DNA of 64,000 bases from Cristatella mucedo (Eukaryota; Bryozoa; Phylactolaemata; Cristatellidae), in contig WPIO01000033.1 of NCBI GenBank assembly GCA_009760855.2, positions 280,001 through 344,000 on the forward strand, in the 5' to 3' direction. Every line of letters starts with the position of its first letter. Within the stretch, counting starts at the first letter, position 1. The notes beneath the pieces were generated by a model that saw only the letters and a list, made by a program, of their open reading frames with translations, was not told the origin of the DNA and searched no databases. A program made the position numbers and the translations under genes. This document shows positions 52,029-63,985 of the stretch, piece by piece.

Positions 52029-52902
52029 CCTGGAGATGGCTGATGCGATGGAGGAAGGAATGAGAAGATGCATGATGGCAGTCACGCTCTTGCCTTTTCG
52101 TCGTTTGCAAGCGTCCACTACGCAGAAGTAGCAGTTGCTTGAATGTTCAATCGGTACCCACCGATTTCTTAGAATTGAAAACTTCAAAGCTGTCTTTTCA
52201 CCCGTGTACCAGCCTGTAAACGTTCTTGAGTTAGTCAAAATATATTTCCCACATTAGCTGATATTGTGCAAGAGATTCCACATAGCGAGCATCAAGTGCT
52301 TACCTTACCCTACAGAATTTTTTTGCAATTTGCGAATGTGAAAAGACATGCCGAAATGCTCAGGACTTGTCTTGATCACCGACGAGCGTGGAGAAGCTAT
52401 GCACGATTTGCTCATGTTAACAGAAGCTTTTACGGAGCATTTTCTTAATTTTGTCTGGATGAATTGTCCATATACTTGACAAGATACATTTACTGATTGC
52501 AAGCAACCTCTAAATGCGTCATATCTATCAAGCGTGACTTTTCCCTATTATCTTACTGTGGCTTCACTAATACAAACTGAAATATCTGTTTAACGTAACT
52601 TTACGCCTCTGCGGGTACTATTCTATAGCGCTATGTTCGCATAACCCTCACTAATTCGGGTTGTGGCTCGATGCGCGATATAAGGGCAAACCAGATATCC
52701 GCACTCTGCTTAACAACAAATCTGCGGAATTTCAAAATATCCTTTTCCCGACCAGGAATTAACGTTTTGTGGCGCAACAGCTATTTTCTAAAAAGTTTAG
52801 GCGTACACAATTAGGAAAACTGTATTAAAGGGCACAAATTAATTGACATACGATGTCTAGCGGATGTTAAACGGCAATCATTTGGTAATGCTTTCTAAAC
52901 AG
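52029..52902. other. intergenic, nothing recognised
   Basis: No repeat or coding frame could be supported. Confidence 0.45.
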
Positions 52903-52978
52903 CATCCGTAAATACCTTAGAAAGATTCAGTTCTCTGACGGCGCTATCAAATGCATTATCATTATTTTTATTACTATT
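52903..52978 (+). mobile_element. LINE-A 3' tail
   Basis: AGCATCCGTAAATACCTTAG, CAGTTCTCTGACGGCGCTAT and a TTATT-rich tail. Confidence 0.72.
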
Positions 52979-54384
52979 AGTGTACTCAAAATATGGAAAA
53001 CGACGCTTCTTTCGGCTTCCTTCTTTGCTCAACCCACGACTCAATGCATCATTTAATAAACACATAGCTACTTTTAAACTTTAACAACATAAGCTACTCA
53101 CCGAGATAATTATATAAACTGGCGCTATCCGACGATATGCGCCGGTTGAACCAGCGTTCTAATGGGCTCAATACGCGAAATTGAAATGCTCTCTTCATCA
53201 CTTATCAGTCGTTAGGGTAGATTGTGCCGGTGCAGGTTGTCTCGTTATCGTGGATTTGGGGAAATTACCATTTGGACAAAAGGCCCATCGCCTCTCCCCC
53301 CCCCGCCCAAGATCGAATCTAAGCCACACATTTTTCTGCTGCTAAGTACAGTAAGGGCTAAAACATTTTCTATAAATAGCAGACAGTAATTCTCCAAAAA
53401 CAATCAACTTTGCAGCAATACAGAAATCACTACAGTGGCTGACGGCACTTTCTAATGGCAGTTAAGTGGTCAAGACAAGAGCATCGAGCTGAATTATGAA
53501 GCCGTACCCAATGTGCAGATTGCCCGGCAGATTTTTTATATTGTGCTTTGCCTGACCGCACGAGCCACCTTGTATTGTCTTCAATTTGTGTTCATCCATT
53601 TAATTTCAACTACTAAACATCTCCATGCGTCTCTTGCATCCCCAACCTCGCATATTAGGCTCTTGGATGAACTGCTGATCCATACTTTGCTAAATTTATT
53701 GTAGAAACCTTAAACTTGGGTTAAATATATTAGCACGTGGCCGCTGCTGTTTGTCATGACATGATGACGCGAGAGTAAATTAATACCCAATTCATCATTC
53801 TTCGTTCGAGTTCCTTATTTTGCATGCGATGCTGAAATGTTTTATATATTATTGAGCATGGACCAAATATAAAAATGAAATAGAAATTTGACTTAATTTA
53901 GCTGAACCGACAACTGGATTTATGATGCCCTACTCAAGCGGTACGAAGTATCTTATCATTCCGCTACGGTCGATCAGGGGAGAAAAATCTTTCTCGCCTT
54001 GGGATCGAAGTACAGAGTACTATCTCAACAAAACAAATGCTAGGGTTCTAACGCATGACGTTTGGTGACACTCCATATCGCTGCACCGAAGTCAAATTTC
54101 CTGAGACCTCTTCTTGCTTCGTAGCCTGCCGAGCGCTCATCCCAGCGTTACTTTGGATATTTCTAATCAAAACACCGGCTCAGGCTGTAAGCTGACGAAT
54201 CAAAGAGAGCAAGCTGTTACGGTATCGATGAAGCTTTAAATCAATAAAACATAATTTATAACAATTCCAAGCTCAGCGAAACCGGATTTAGAAAGTGGCA
54301 AACTTTGCATCAAAGAGGCCCTCCAAGCTCCGTTCTTCTGAGTTGGTAATATTAATAGTAAAAACATGCACAAAACACCGCAGG
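52979..54384. other. intergenic, nothing recognised
   Basis: Contains a poly-C run near 53290; no coding frame or repeat family recognised. Confidence 0.45.
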
Positions 54385-55060
54385 GGAACCATTCTTTTTC
54401 TAGGCACTTTGCATGAGGTGGAAAAAGGTGTGTTGCTTAATGAGAGCCCGCACACTCGGCACACATAAAATTCAAAGGTCAATACAACGAAAGGAAAACG
54501 CCGCGAAGAGGTTATAGGTGTTTAGCTTCTTGTAATATGCTTCGTCAGAGGATGTCGTGACCTAAGTTGGAATTTATTATGGGCTTCGGGAGCATTCAAA
54601 CTGAACGAGCGATCTCCAAAGGATTTGAGATAGGCTAGAGGCATAGTTAAACGACTTTAGTCGAAAGGGCAAGCGAGTCGTAAAATGCGAAACCTGCAAA
54701 GGAAGTCATTCTAATACCTAGGAGTGAGCAACAAAATGGAGGCACCGAAAAGTAAGCAATGAAACCTTGAAGTCGACAGGTTGCTACATGAGGAGCTAAG
54801 CAGGTCGGTGAAAAGTAGAGCCTTATGGCAGTTGCAGCATTTCCGACGGAGAAGCACAGCTGCAGACTTCTGCACCCAATGTAAGCGTCCTGCTGCAAAG
54901 ACATGAAGACCTGCAAGAAGCGACCAGCAGCAGAAGTCCAGATAGGATGCTGCAAATGCATGGTCGACCTTGGCTGTGAAGGTGGTGACGGGCGAAGTAC
55001 ACTTGGACGTTTGCATCCATCGTTACTACACTTTAACCGAAAGAATAATGCTACGAGATG
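54385..55060 (-). mobile_element. LINE-A, strongly decayed copy
   Basis: Order and motifs match a minus-strand LINE-A: dyad remnant CTTTTTCTAGGCACTTTGCA, CTCCAAAGGATTTGAGATAG, GTAAGCAATGAAACCTTGAAGTCGAC, and GCACAGCTGCAGACTTCTGC. No long frame remains, so it is older than the other copies. Confidence 0.72.
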
Positions 55061-55872
55061 TCATATACATAAGGTATTCTGTTGTTCAACCCAATTACTT
55101 TATAAAAACCTTGATTGCTCGGGCTTGCAAAAAAGAACTGAAAGAAAGGCACTGACAAACTAAAAAGATCGTTTTCAAACCCGTTCAAAAACCGGCCCAG
55201 CAGAACCAAAATCAAGCACGAGATGCCTAAGAACTACACAGCTTATCAACCATAGTGTATTTTGCATTCATGGCAAGGCACGATAACGACTGAAATTAAA
55301 AAGCTCTCGCATCATCTACATGGTGCTTATGTGTGTAAAGTAAAACCGATGCCAATGTTAACTCTTCACGATACAGCATACCTCCATAGGAGGCGCTTAC
55401 GAGATCGACAAGGAGACATCACAAACTGACTGGTCGCAGTCGTCTTGTAGCACATCTGCAATATTTGCTGTATCTACAATACGGCTAAACTGCTGCTGCT
55501 GCTGCTGCAGTTTTCGAGCTTTAAAAAAGAGGAAATTTTGTATATGTGAGCTGTCTGTTTATGGCAGTAGGTGCTGGGCTATTGCACAAGCCTCCGTATC
55601 CACGGAAAATGTACCCGTCAGCCAGCAATCGAGCATTAGCCACTAAAAACGATCACTAACCAGCAAGCAATTTGAAGTAAAGCAAATGCCCTCAAAGCAG
55701 CCACCAGAACCAATATGAAAAGGGAGTACAGCTGCCGAATTCAAACAAAGCATGTGTGCTCGATCTTTCGACCCTGCCTGTTATCTGCTTCAAGCCGATA
55801 ACTTAACAGAACCTCCTTCAGAGATAGTGACAGTGCAAACCAGCAGAGGGCCATTCCACAGGCAAACACTGC
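55061..55872. other. region downstream of gene D
   Basis: Would hold the 3' UTR of gene D on the minus strand. A short (GCT)n run lies near 55490. No canonical polyadenylation hexamer was noticed. Confidence 0.4.
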
Positions 55873-56083
55873 CTAAATAGAGCTGTATACGGTTTCCATG
55901 ACATCCCGTTGCAGCATGAGTGCATCCATCTGCATCAGGCTGGCGTCTGACCGTGGCACGGCTGCATCGTAACAACCAGGCTGTAGGCGTTCGGCCACAG
56001 ACAGGATGAGCCAAACATCATCAGTATGCTCCATTGGAAATAGGCTGCCCACGACATCCGGAATCTGATCAACTTTACTATGA
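55873..56083 (-). CDS. Gene D terminal exon candidate
   Basis: Acceptor CTATTGCTGCAG, then 69 codons and TAG. Reads HSKVDQIPDVVGSLFPMEH, DDVWLILSVAERLQPGCYD and MDALMLQRDVMETVYSSI. The other frames on both strands are broken, which favours this one. Enters in phase 2. Confidence 0.6.
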
Positions 56084-59000
56084 CTGCAGCAATAGAAAGC
56101 ACATTCCTATCTTTGACATAGATAGAAAGCAACCATAAGTGTTCAAGTGACGACAAAAGCATGACTCTTCAGACAAGCAGGTAGGCACAGCCAGCTGTTG
56201 AGGTACTCTCGGAGAGCACCTCGGGATGTGCACACTGGAATTTGAAAAGCCCCTAATGTGAGCATCTTTGGGAGCACTCGAAAAAGCATAACAGTCTCCT
56301 ATAGATATGTCATGTGCAGTGATATCAAAAATCCATCGTCATCTACATCTGGGTTCTACATTCTTTGCGGCTGAAGGCTCCATGAAAGTAAGCCAAGCAT
56401 AGAAACCAGAATGCAATAATATAACATGCTGGTAACAGCATGGCAAGTAGTCCGATCGGTTGTTAGCCAAGATCGTTAGCCTCTAACTGCAGCTAGCCCA
56501 ACATGAAAAACTGGAAAGATGACAGAAAAACCACTTGTAATATTGCATTATTAATGCTTCTGCGATGGGATCATTTTGAACCTTAGCAACATACCACGCC
56601 AACATAAATTAATCTCACTACTAGGTTGCAGCACAGCCGTAAAGTGATCACACTTCACGACCCAGGTCGCAGGTTTGAGTCCTATAGCAGGCATTTCTTT
56701 GTTGCCTTCTGCAAGCAAGGTAAAAGCTATGACGGCTCTTCTTTCGAAACCTCGAATCCTTTAGAGACCACTCCTCTAGTTTGTATGCTCCCGAAGCCTG
56801 GAACTCACTTTCGACTGGCGTCACGACATCCCCTGAATTGACCGACATTTAAGAAAGCTAAAACCGTATCTCTTGATCACAACATTTAGTAGGTCCATGT
56901 GATTCGTCCTTTTCGTGCTTATGCATGCTGACGTTGTGCATGCTGTCACTAATTAATAAATAATTCGATGATTAAATTTGCATGCTGACCCTGTGCATGT
57001 CACCTCTAACCATGTTATGCTTGTTGTCATTGTGTTACCACTAGCCATTCGATCATGCTTTCTTTGCAGCAAATGTCAAGTGCCTAGAAAGAGATCGAGT
57101 TCTCTGAGGGCGCTATAACAAATGTATTAGCAGTAGTAGTAATAGCCGCATTATATAAATAACTATGATGAGATTGATGATATTTCCTTTAAAAGTCAAG
57201 CCCATATCAGAAGGGTGTGGATTTCACAACAGCAACAAATATTGCAGTTGGTAAAAAAAGTTGTATGACAAACTATGTCATTCCTAAAAATCGCAGAATC
57301 ATAAATTTGTCCAAAAATAACACCGGATGGTGACCAGAGCACAAAGCCAATTCCAGGCAGATAAACGCCAGACCTGCAGTGACAATAATAATAATAATAA
57401 ATTTGATACTACGCCCTCAGTGAACTCAATCTCTTTCTAGGCACTTTGCTTTTGCTGCAAAGAAAGCACGATCGAATGGTTAGTGATAAAAAAGCATGCT
57501 CAATAAATAACTAGAATAACATAGTTTAGGTTGACATGCACAGGGTCAGCACGCAAGTATGGTTAGTGGCAGTATGCACAATGTCAGCATGCATAAGCAC
57601 CTAATAGACAAATCACATGGACCTACTAAATGTTGTGATCAAAAGATGCGGTTTTAGCTTTCTTAAATGTGGGTCAAGTCAGGGGATGTCGTGACGCCCA
57701 CCGGAAGTGACTTCCAGGCTTTGGGAGCACACAAACTAAAGGAGCACTCTCCAAAGAATTTAAGGTTTGTATGAGGTATAGATAAACGATTTGACTAGGA
57801 GCCGCATGTGGTACGATGCTTAGCCTGATGGGAGAGTAGATCTGATAGGTAGGCTGGAGCAAAAGAATGAAGGGACATAAAAGCGAGTGACAGAACCGTG
57901 GAGTCGATGTATGGTTTGACTGAGAGCCAGTGCACGTCGGCAAGAAGTGGTGTGATGTTGCAACTGCGATGCTCACGACAGAGAAGCCTAGCTGCTAATT
58001 TTTACACCAGCTTAAGCACCTGAGTGCAAAGGCTGGTACACCAGCAAGCAGTGAGCTACAGAAGTCAAGACAGGATGTCACAACTGCATGAACCAATTTT
58101 GACGTGGTATCCCTGTTTAAACAAGCCAAATTTTAGCAATGTTATGAAGCTCAAAGCAGGCAGACTTGGCTCTGGAGCTGAGGTGGTCGTCTAATGAAAG
58201 GTCACTTTGGAACAGCACACCTAGATTTCATGCAGATTCAACAGGACATATGATGGCTGAGCCGATTTTGATCGTTAGCCTTTTCAATTTCTGAATCACA
58301 CTTTGCCCATTACTACTAAGTAAGTATTATCATCTCCCTTTGCAGCAAATGTAAAGCGCCTAGAAAGAGATTGACTTCTCTGAGGGCGCTTTATCAAGTG
58401 CATTATTATTATTATTATTATTATCATTCAATTTAAGAAAGTTTGATGCCATCCATGCAAAAATGTCAAGACATGCAGCAAGAGAGTTACTGTAAGGCTG
58501 CAGCCTTCGAAGCCGTGGAAACCTACAGAAAGCCGTGTGCCGCTGTATGTATGTCTACATATAAACATTTTGCAAGGCACCAAGAACGATGCTCGTTCTT
58601 GATGCCCCCTTGTTCTGGCTATTCTAGTGGCATGCTCAGAATACCAACAATTTCGATTCATTTTACAATAAAGGGTCGTTTGGACGTGTAAACAACAGCA
58701 TAAAACATTCTCGGAAACCATTTGCAGCAACACTGACTCACAATTGTATACTTCCTAAAGGTCAAAGCTATGAACAGAAAGCTAGCTTACTCTAGGAATG
58801 GTACAGTGCAAAATAAAGTGTTATCGATAAGGTTTGAAGAGAACCAGTCATTGCTGCATACGACCGTGCGAGTCACACTAGGCAGAGTCCATTTGCGTTA
58901 ACTGAGTTGCCGCCACTGGGGTGTCTTCGGAAGTGGTGCTCTGGTTTTCACATTTCATGCTCCTAAGCACTAGACGTCTACCTGCAGCACCGGCTGAGGA

Positions 59001-62000
59001 ATGCATGGTTCATCCATTTTAGTTCACCGCTGGATCGACACTTCAACTGCCACCCTAAAGTATAAGCATGGCTAACTCACACAACATACCTATGACTTAG
59101 GGCAGCAACTGACTAGATACTGCACAGCCCGGCCGGATATATTGCAGTTGGAGGCATTGGTCAAACTAAAGCTGGATCGTGTAAGGGCAAATTCACACAG
59201 ATCGATCAGAATCCTACTTACGCTTATTGAGTGCTGACATCCAAAGCTAGCAAGCGCCAGTGGTGTGGCAGCAACCTCCACCCCCCCCCCCCATTGTGCA
59301 ATTGCAAAAGGCAGAGCACCAGCAAAACATTCACGGTGCTGTACGTACGCTTGCTGCTTGAAAGAGCTGATCACGGCTGATGCTTGCCTCTCTAAAAAGT
59401 ACCCGTACTGAAGTACCAAGCTCTCGTGGACTAAGGTGCTCTTCGTTCCGGTAGGAAGTTTCAGCAGCTGAAAAAAACAGCTGCTGTCTGGCATGCCTGC
59501 TAAAGGCAACAACGCGAGTTTAGTCTGATAGATGACAGATGGCTTTTGCCTCGAGCACCGATCGAAGTACATCCACTGACTGGAAAAAGGTAACTCGTTG
59601 GACAGCTAGCTTCACAAGGCTTCCCTCCCAGCCTTCGAGCATCTCGAATTCTCTCAATTCACTTGCTGGGTGTATTGATGACATCCGCACATGGATGGCA
59701 GCAAATTTTCAAATACAAAACGATGATAAAACTAACTTACTAGTTATGGGCAAACCCAGTGCGATTCAGAAGTTGGAAAGGCTGACGCTCAAAATTGGCT
59801 CTGTCAGCATATTTCCTGTTGAATCAGCTCGAAATCTAGGTGTCACGTTCCAAAATGACCTCTCATTAGACGACCACATCAACTCCACAATTAAGTCTGA
59901 CTACTTTCAGCTACATAACATTGCTAAAACTCGGGCTTGTTTAGATAAGGATACCACGTCTAAGTCGGTCCATGCATTTGTGACATCCCGTCTTGACTTC
60001 TGTAACTCACTGCTTCCTGGCCTACCGGCATGTGCAATCAGGCGATTACAGCTTGTGCAAAACTCCACAGCTAGGCTTTTCTGTCGTGAGCGTCACAGTT
60101 GCCACATCACACCACTTCTCGCCGACCTGCACTGGCTCCCTGTCAAGCAACGGATCGACTTCAAGGTTTTGTTGCTCACTTTTAGGTCACTTCATTCTTT
60201 GGCTCCAGCCTATCTCTCAGATATACTCCCCCACCAGGCCAAGCATCGTACCACCTGCTTTTCGGAATCCAACAGTTTACCAATACCTCGTACAAACCTC
60301 AAATCCTTTGGAGACCGTGCATTCAGTTCGTATGCTCCCAAAGCCTGGAACTCCCGAGTTCCAGTTCCAGTTTCCTCCCGACTTGCGTCTGAACATCCCC
60401 TGACTTGACCACATTTAAAAAGAACTTAAAAACACACCTATTTAGGACAGCATTTAGTGGGTCCCTGTGATTCGTCCTTCATGTGCTTATGCGGGCTGAC
60501 ACTTTGCATGCTGACCCTGTGCATGTCACCCTTAAGCATGTTATTCATGTTGCTTATCAAGCATGATATTACTCACCATTCCATTGCGTTTCCCTTTGCA
60601 GCAAATGTAAAGCACCTAGAAAGAGATTGAGTTCTCTGAGGGCGCTTTATCAAGTGCATTAGTATTGTTATTATTATTATTCTCTGCAAGGTCGACCTGT
60701 AGAATGGAGATGCAACCGTTAATTCACAGCCCAGAGCAGCACTTCTCAGCCAGTGCTACTATGACACTACAGAACACCTGGATACGGCAGATGCCAAATG
60801 ACGTTGAAAGCACTATCGGCATCAAAATCAAGGCCGAGTCCGTGATACTAATCATATGACCTGACCAGGGTGTGGCCCAGGAGTGATCGTTGACAAGAGC
60901 ATAGGTATAGGCGTGGCGTGGCTGGCGTGGCATCTCATCTCACTGACTCTTTCGATGACTAGCATCAACCATCACAAGACGACTGACAAGTCAAAAACCT
61001 AAAAAGCGACGATTTAAAGGTGGCCACCCAGAAGCTAGTCCAAAATCAATTTCAAATCTAGCTGCTTCCAAAAATTAAGATCGGCAAAAAAAAGCATCAA
61101 CAGTCAATGATGAAAATGGCAGCGATTCCACACGGGTGAGCTGCAAGCACATCAGTAGGTAGCTTACACACCTCCTTGAAGAAAGAAGAGAATCGCGACT
61201 CTTCTTTAACTGTCTGTATAGGCAGCATCCACGTCCTACAAGTATACAGTTGGCATGAGCATGCTCAATGTCCAATTATACAAACAAACACGCACGCACG
61301 CACGCACATGCACTCATACATACTACAGTTGTGCAAGTGTTTCGAAAAGACAGAGCAAATAAATGGCATCTCCACAAAGGAATGGAAACAGAAAAAATTC
61401 ATATAGATCACGAACTTACTGGTATACCCGGCCACTGGCATACCAATTGAGCTAGCTTAACTCCCTTCCCCAGCTGTCTCACCAGGACTTTACGGGTCGA
61501 CTTCAAATGGCCACTCAAGTGCTTGAGCCAAATCTAGGAGTACTGCCTATAGCTGTCTCTAGGATATTAATTGCGATTGGGTGGCAAGCTACAATTATAT
61601 ATAAATATAACAAATATAACATAAAGGAATTCTACGGTTGGCGACTAGAGTGATTATCCTATTATTTTAAGGCAGTATTGAATATTTACTATTCACATTT
61701 CCCATTCGTTACCGAATTGCTGAGTATAATTAGCTATATATGCTTTTTTGTCTCGAAGTCCTTACCAATCTTTTTCTCTACTTACTCTCTCTCTAGCTGC
61801 CTGCTTCTATTACTCTCTGTCACTTGCTCTCTTTCTCCCTCCCTCCCTCCCTCCCTCCCTCTCTCTCACTTTTCTCTCTCTATCTATCTCTGCTCCCTCA
61901 CGCCAAAGACACGATGTTCACTCACCTGAGCGCACGAATGTTTTCAGATCGCTCTACCGAGCAGTGTGAGCTGTCGCCTAGAACATCGTGCAAAGCTTTC

Positions 62001-62398
62001 CTTTCAGCTCGGTGGCTGAGAATGACGTGAACATCGTATGATGAAGATAAGTGAACACTGCCTCCTGCATCCAAACGAATGATTGCATATGGAAGCCTTG
62101 CTTGGAGGATTTCATTTGCAAGCTGTTCAACTGCTGAATCCTGCAGCAAGAATATATCAGCTCATGGAGGTCAAATCGGTGAGATGGATGCTGGATTGGG
62201 GGGGGGCAGCAGTCAATAAACTAGGTATGCTTTGCATAGTGCTATTCACACCCAAGTTGCAAAGTCACGGCAGGTATCGGGACAGTATCTTTGGGTGAAA
62301 AGGTTGGTACTTTGCTTCCAGTGCTTCGAAGGCACTGCAGGCCACCAGCTTATGGTAAGGTGCGGCATGTACAGGCGATCGTGTGTGTGCGCGCGCGC

Positions 62399-62437
<39 letters not shown>

Positions 62438-63438
62438 AGCCGAGCCGAAAAAATCCAACAGCAACATTAGCAGCCGAGGGGACTCACAGAAGCTCAGAAC
62501 CTAAGACACTGAAAAATAAATACTAGCTGATTGAACGGCATCGTTTGTATAGCGACAGAAGGGCCTCTATGGCTATCACTGCCACTTGCAGTGGCAATAA
62601 AGGATCGCCCACCGCAGCATTCAAATCCACGACCTCGGGACAGAGGTCGTGAAAACCAGCCGCCTTAGCTAGTGTGCCGCCACGGCTAACCAATGAACAC
62701 CTGGCTGAAGGTGCAAACAGAATGACATATCTATGGACACGAGTAAAAATGTTGAATGCCACTCCAAGTAGCATAACTAGCATGCCAACAGTAGCGGCAG
62801 GCCTTGAACAACAGCATGGATATGCTAACTTGGATTTGAGTCATGCAGCAGAATATCCTGTTTTGCCTACAGCAAGCAAGGTGACAGCTGCTATTCTGCC
62901 ACCATAATCTTTGAGGCTGTTGAATCAAGAGAGAACCACGATGGGTGATTGACACTCACTAATGCATGCACACTACAGCATGAATCGGCGCACAGGTATG
63001 TCCACTGCACCACCCGATACTGTTTACTTGCATGCAGTGCATTGAAAGAGAAGCTAGCAATCCTTTACTGTTGACTGCAAGGGGTGGCAGCTGTTAAGGC
63101 ACATCTGTTGCTACATGAATGAGGATGTTAAATCAGCCAATCTTCACTTTTTACTTTGCTTTAGTGAGGGCAGGGTGGAGCAGGGGTATTTAGTGGTGGG
63201 CGTGGCATGGCAGCTTCCGGTCTGATGCAGCACAAGAGGGTAGCTCTCTTCTTACCTGCTCCTCAGAGGCTGCACTTTCTGGCAGCAGAAGGCCTTGCAC
63301 GCTCAGTTCGGGGACAAAGCGCCACAGCTGAGACTCAGCAATGGTGTCTACAGAATCTTCAAAACAGCTCGGTACACCAACGATGCAGCAACGCCGTCTC
63401 TCAGCCGGCGAGCAGAATAGTGAAAGAGTCTTCACCAT
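55873..63438 (-). CDS. Gene D: unidentified multi-exon gene
   Basis: Supported exons, 5' to 3' on the minus strand: 63438-63256 (phase 0-0), 62140-61926 (0-2), 59579-59222 (2-0), a weaker exon near 56298-56160, and a terminal exon 56083-55873 ending in TAG. The first three join in one frame at good GT-AG sites and give about 252 residues of soluble, ordinary-looking protein with no transmembrane segment or signal peptide. I do not recognise the family. The weak exon contains ALREYLNSWLCLPACL, vaguely like the last helix of a PX domain, but this is not enough for a call. The 63438 exon begins with ATG right after its acceptor; the gene probably extends beyond the window. LINE-A copies fill its introns. 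Confidence 0.55.
56160..56298 (-). CDS. Gene D possible penultimate exon
   Basis: Acceptor CATATCTATAG. Reads ETVMLFRVLPKMLTL, then TSRGALREYLNSWLCLPACL. It enters in phase 0, matching the exit of exon 59222, but I found no good donor that would join it to the terminal exon in frame. The end coordinate is approximate. Confidence 0.35.
56628..56741 (+). mobile_element. SINE-B copy
   Basis: CGACCCAGGTCGCAGGTTTGAGTCC at box B, then TTTGTTGCCTTCTGCAAGCA and GACGGCTCTTCT; directly abuts a LINE-A. Confidence 0.68.
56742..57145 (+). mobile_element. LINE-A 3' fragment
   Basis: Last ORF part (AAACCTCGAATCCTTTAGAG onwards), 3' UTR, dyad AAGTGCCTAGAAAGAGATCG ... GAGGGCGCTATAAC and a short tail. Carries an internal TAATTAATAAATAATTCG insertion. 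Confidence 0.82.
57385..58490 (-). mobile_element. LINE-A copy with a nested LINE-A tail
   Basis: Minus-strand copy: tail AATAATAATAATAATAAATT on plus, dyad, 3' UTR, ORF remnant (57976-57674 and beyond) up to the TGATGCCATCCATGC region near 58455. Interrupted at 58334-58427 by a second, plus-strand LINE-A end. Confidence 0.85.
58334..58427 (+). mobile_element. 90-bp LINE-A end nested in LINE-A
   Basis: CTCCCTTTGCAGCAAATGTA, dyad and (ATT)n tail only. TATTATCAT occurs on both sides (58325-58333 and 58419-58427), consistent with a target duplication, though the right copy overlaps the tail repeat. Confidence 0.78.
59222..59579 (-). CDS. Gene D exon with poly-G run
   Basis: Acceptor CTTTTTCCAG, donor GTAAGT. 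119 codons in one frame: QWMYFDRCSRQKPSVIYQTK, LALLPLAGMPDSSCFFQLLK, LVLQYGYFLERQASAVISSF, ECFAGALPFAIAQW and ASFGCQHSIS. A run of 12 G (plus-strand C12 at 59281-59292 region) encodes Trp-Gly-Gly-Gly-Val. Family unknown. Confidence 0.62.
59640..60683 (+). mobile_element. LINE-A, best-preserved C-terminal copy
   Basis: Open from about 59640 to 60408 (LLVMGKPSAIQKLERLTLKI, FVTSRLDFCNSLLPGLPACA, ITPLLADLHWLPVKQRIDFK, RTNLKSFGDRAFSSYAPKAW), then 3' UTR, dyad and tail ending at 60683. A short GAGTTCCAGTTCCAGTTTCC duplication alters the last codons. It sits 60 bp from a gene D exon, in its upstream intron. Confidence 0.88.
61395..61465 (-). other. tRNA-like fragment, possible third SINE
   Basis: Minus strand AAGCTAGCTCAATTGGTATG resembles tRNA box A, and GTAAGTTCGTGATC lies at box B distance. 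Single copy in this window, so not proven. Confidence 0.35.
61838..61880 (+). repeat. (CCCT)n / (CT)n microsatellite
   Basis: CCCT tetranucleotides followed by CT, within a gene D intron just downstream of the 61926 exon. Confidence 0.9.
61926..62140 (-). CDS. Gene D exon
   Basis: Acceptor TTCTTGCTGCAG, donor GTGAGT. 215 nt, one open frame: DSAVEQLANEILQARLPYAI, IRLDAGGSVHLSSSYDVHVI, LSHRAERKALHDVLGD and CSVERSENIRAL. Strong splice sites and protein-like composition. Family unknown. Confidence 0.68.
62389..62437 (+). repeat. (GC)n(GT)n microsatellite
   Basis: GCGCGCGC followed by about 20 GT units. Confidence 0.95.
62545..62690 (-). mobile_element. SINE-B copy
   Basis: Minus strand: GTGGCGGCACACTAGCTAAG head, CGACCTCTGTCCCGAGGTCG dyad, GGATTTGAATGC at box B, body GATCCTTTATTGCCACTGCA and AGAGGCCCTTCTGTCGCTAT. 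One of the clearest copies. Confidence 0.8.
63256..63438 (-). CDS. Gene D most upstream visible exon
   Basis: Acceptor CGCTCGCTTTCAG, donor GTAAGA. 61 codons: MVKTLSLFCSPAERRRCCIV, GVPSCFEDSVDTIAESQLWR, FVPELSVQGLLLPESAASEE. Phase 0-0. The initial Met may be internal or the true start. Confidence 0.66.
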
Positions 63439-63841
63439 CTGAAAGCGAGCGTGAGCACAGCTGCGGCGGTGAGCATGGCATGCACACCGCTTCTCATCGC
63501 CAGGCCCCTGCCAGAGAGAAAACTCGTGGCACAGCTATGGCATGGTTTGCCACAAACAAGGCATGCACAGCAAATGCAATTGGGCCTTATTAGGTCGTTT
63601 TGGCTCACGACTAGCCTGCCTACGCTAATGCTACTAAATGTAATGTCACCACAGGCTCATGTTGAAGGTCATGTTAGAACTTGAATGACAGTAAGAATGA
63701 ACACTTGCGTTTCACAGCAACTAGTCAACTGAGCTCACATGTTCCTTTCTTTCATGAAACGCATTTTCCGTCTCAGTGCAAGCATACGGCCTCTGCAACT
63801 GCAGCAAAGCCAGATTGACAGCCACGGTGATACATAATAAA

Positions 63842-63985
63842 TAAATACTAGATGGTTTAAAAGCATCTTTTGTAGAGCGACAGAAGAGCCTTTACGCTAT
63901 CACCGTTGCTTGTAGTGACAATACAGAATAGCCCACCACAGGATTCGAACCCACGACTTCGGTCGTGAAAAGCATGTTATCATAA
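63842..63985 (-). mobile_element. SINE-B copy
   Basis: Minus strand: CACGACCGAAGTCGTGGGTT dyad joined to box B GGGTTCGAATCC, body TATTGTCACTACAAGCAACG, 3' end AGGCTCTTCTGTCGCTCTAC. The best box B in the window. Confidence 0.8.

Noticed and set aside
60730-60850. Possible gene D exon reading ITDSALILMPIVLSTSFGI
   Set aside because: Competing frames look equally open, splice sites are weak, and exons 61926 and 59579 already join in phase 2.
61280-61320. ACGC repeats considered as a CRISPR-like or regulatory array
   Set aside because: Simple tetranucleotide microsatellite; no spacers, and the window is animal DNA.
62240-62350. Possible gene D exon reading LVACSAFEALEAKYQPF
   Set aside because: No good acceptor, and the exons at 63256 and 62140 already join in phase 0 without it.
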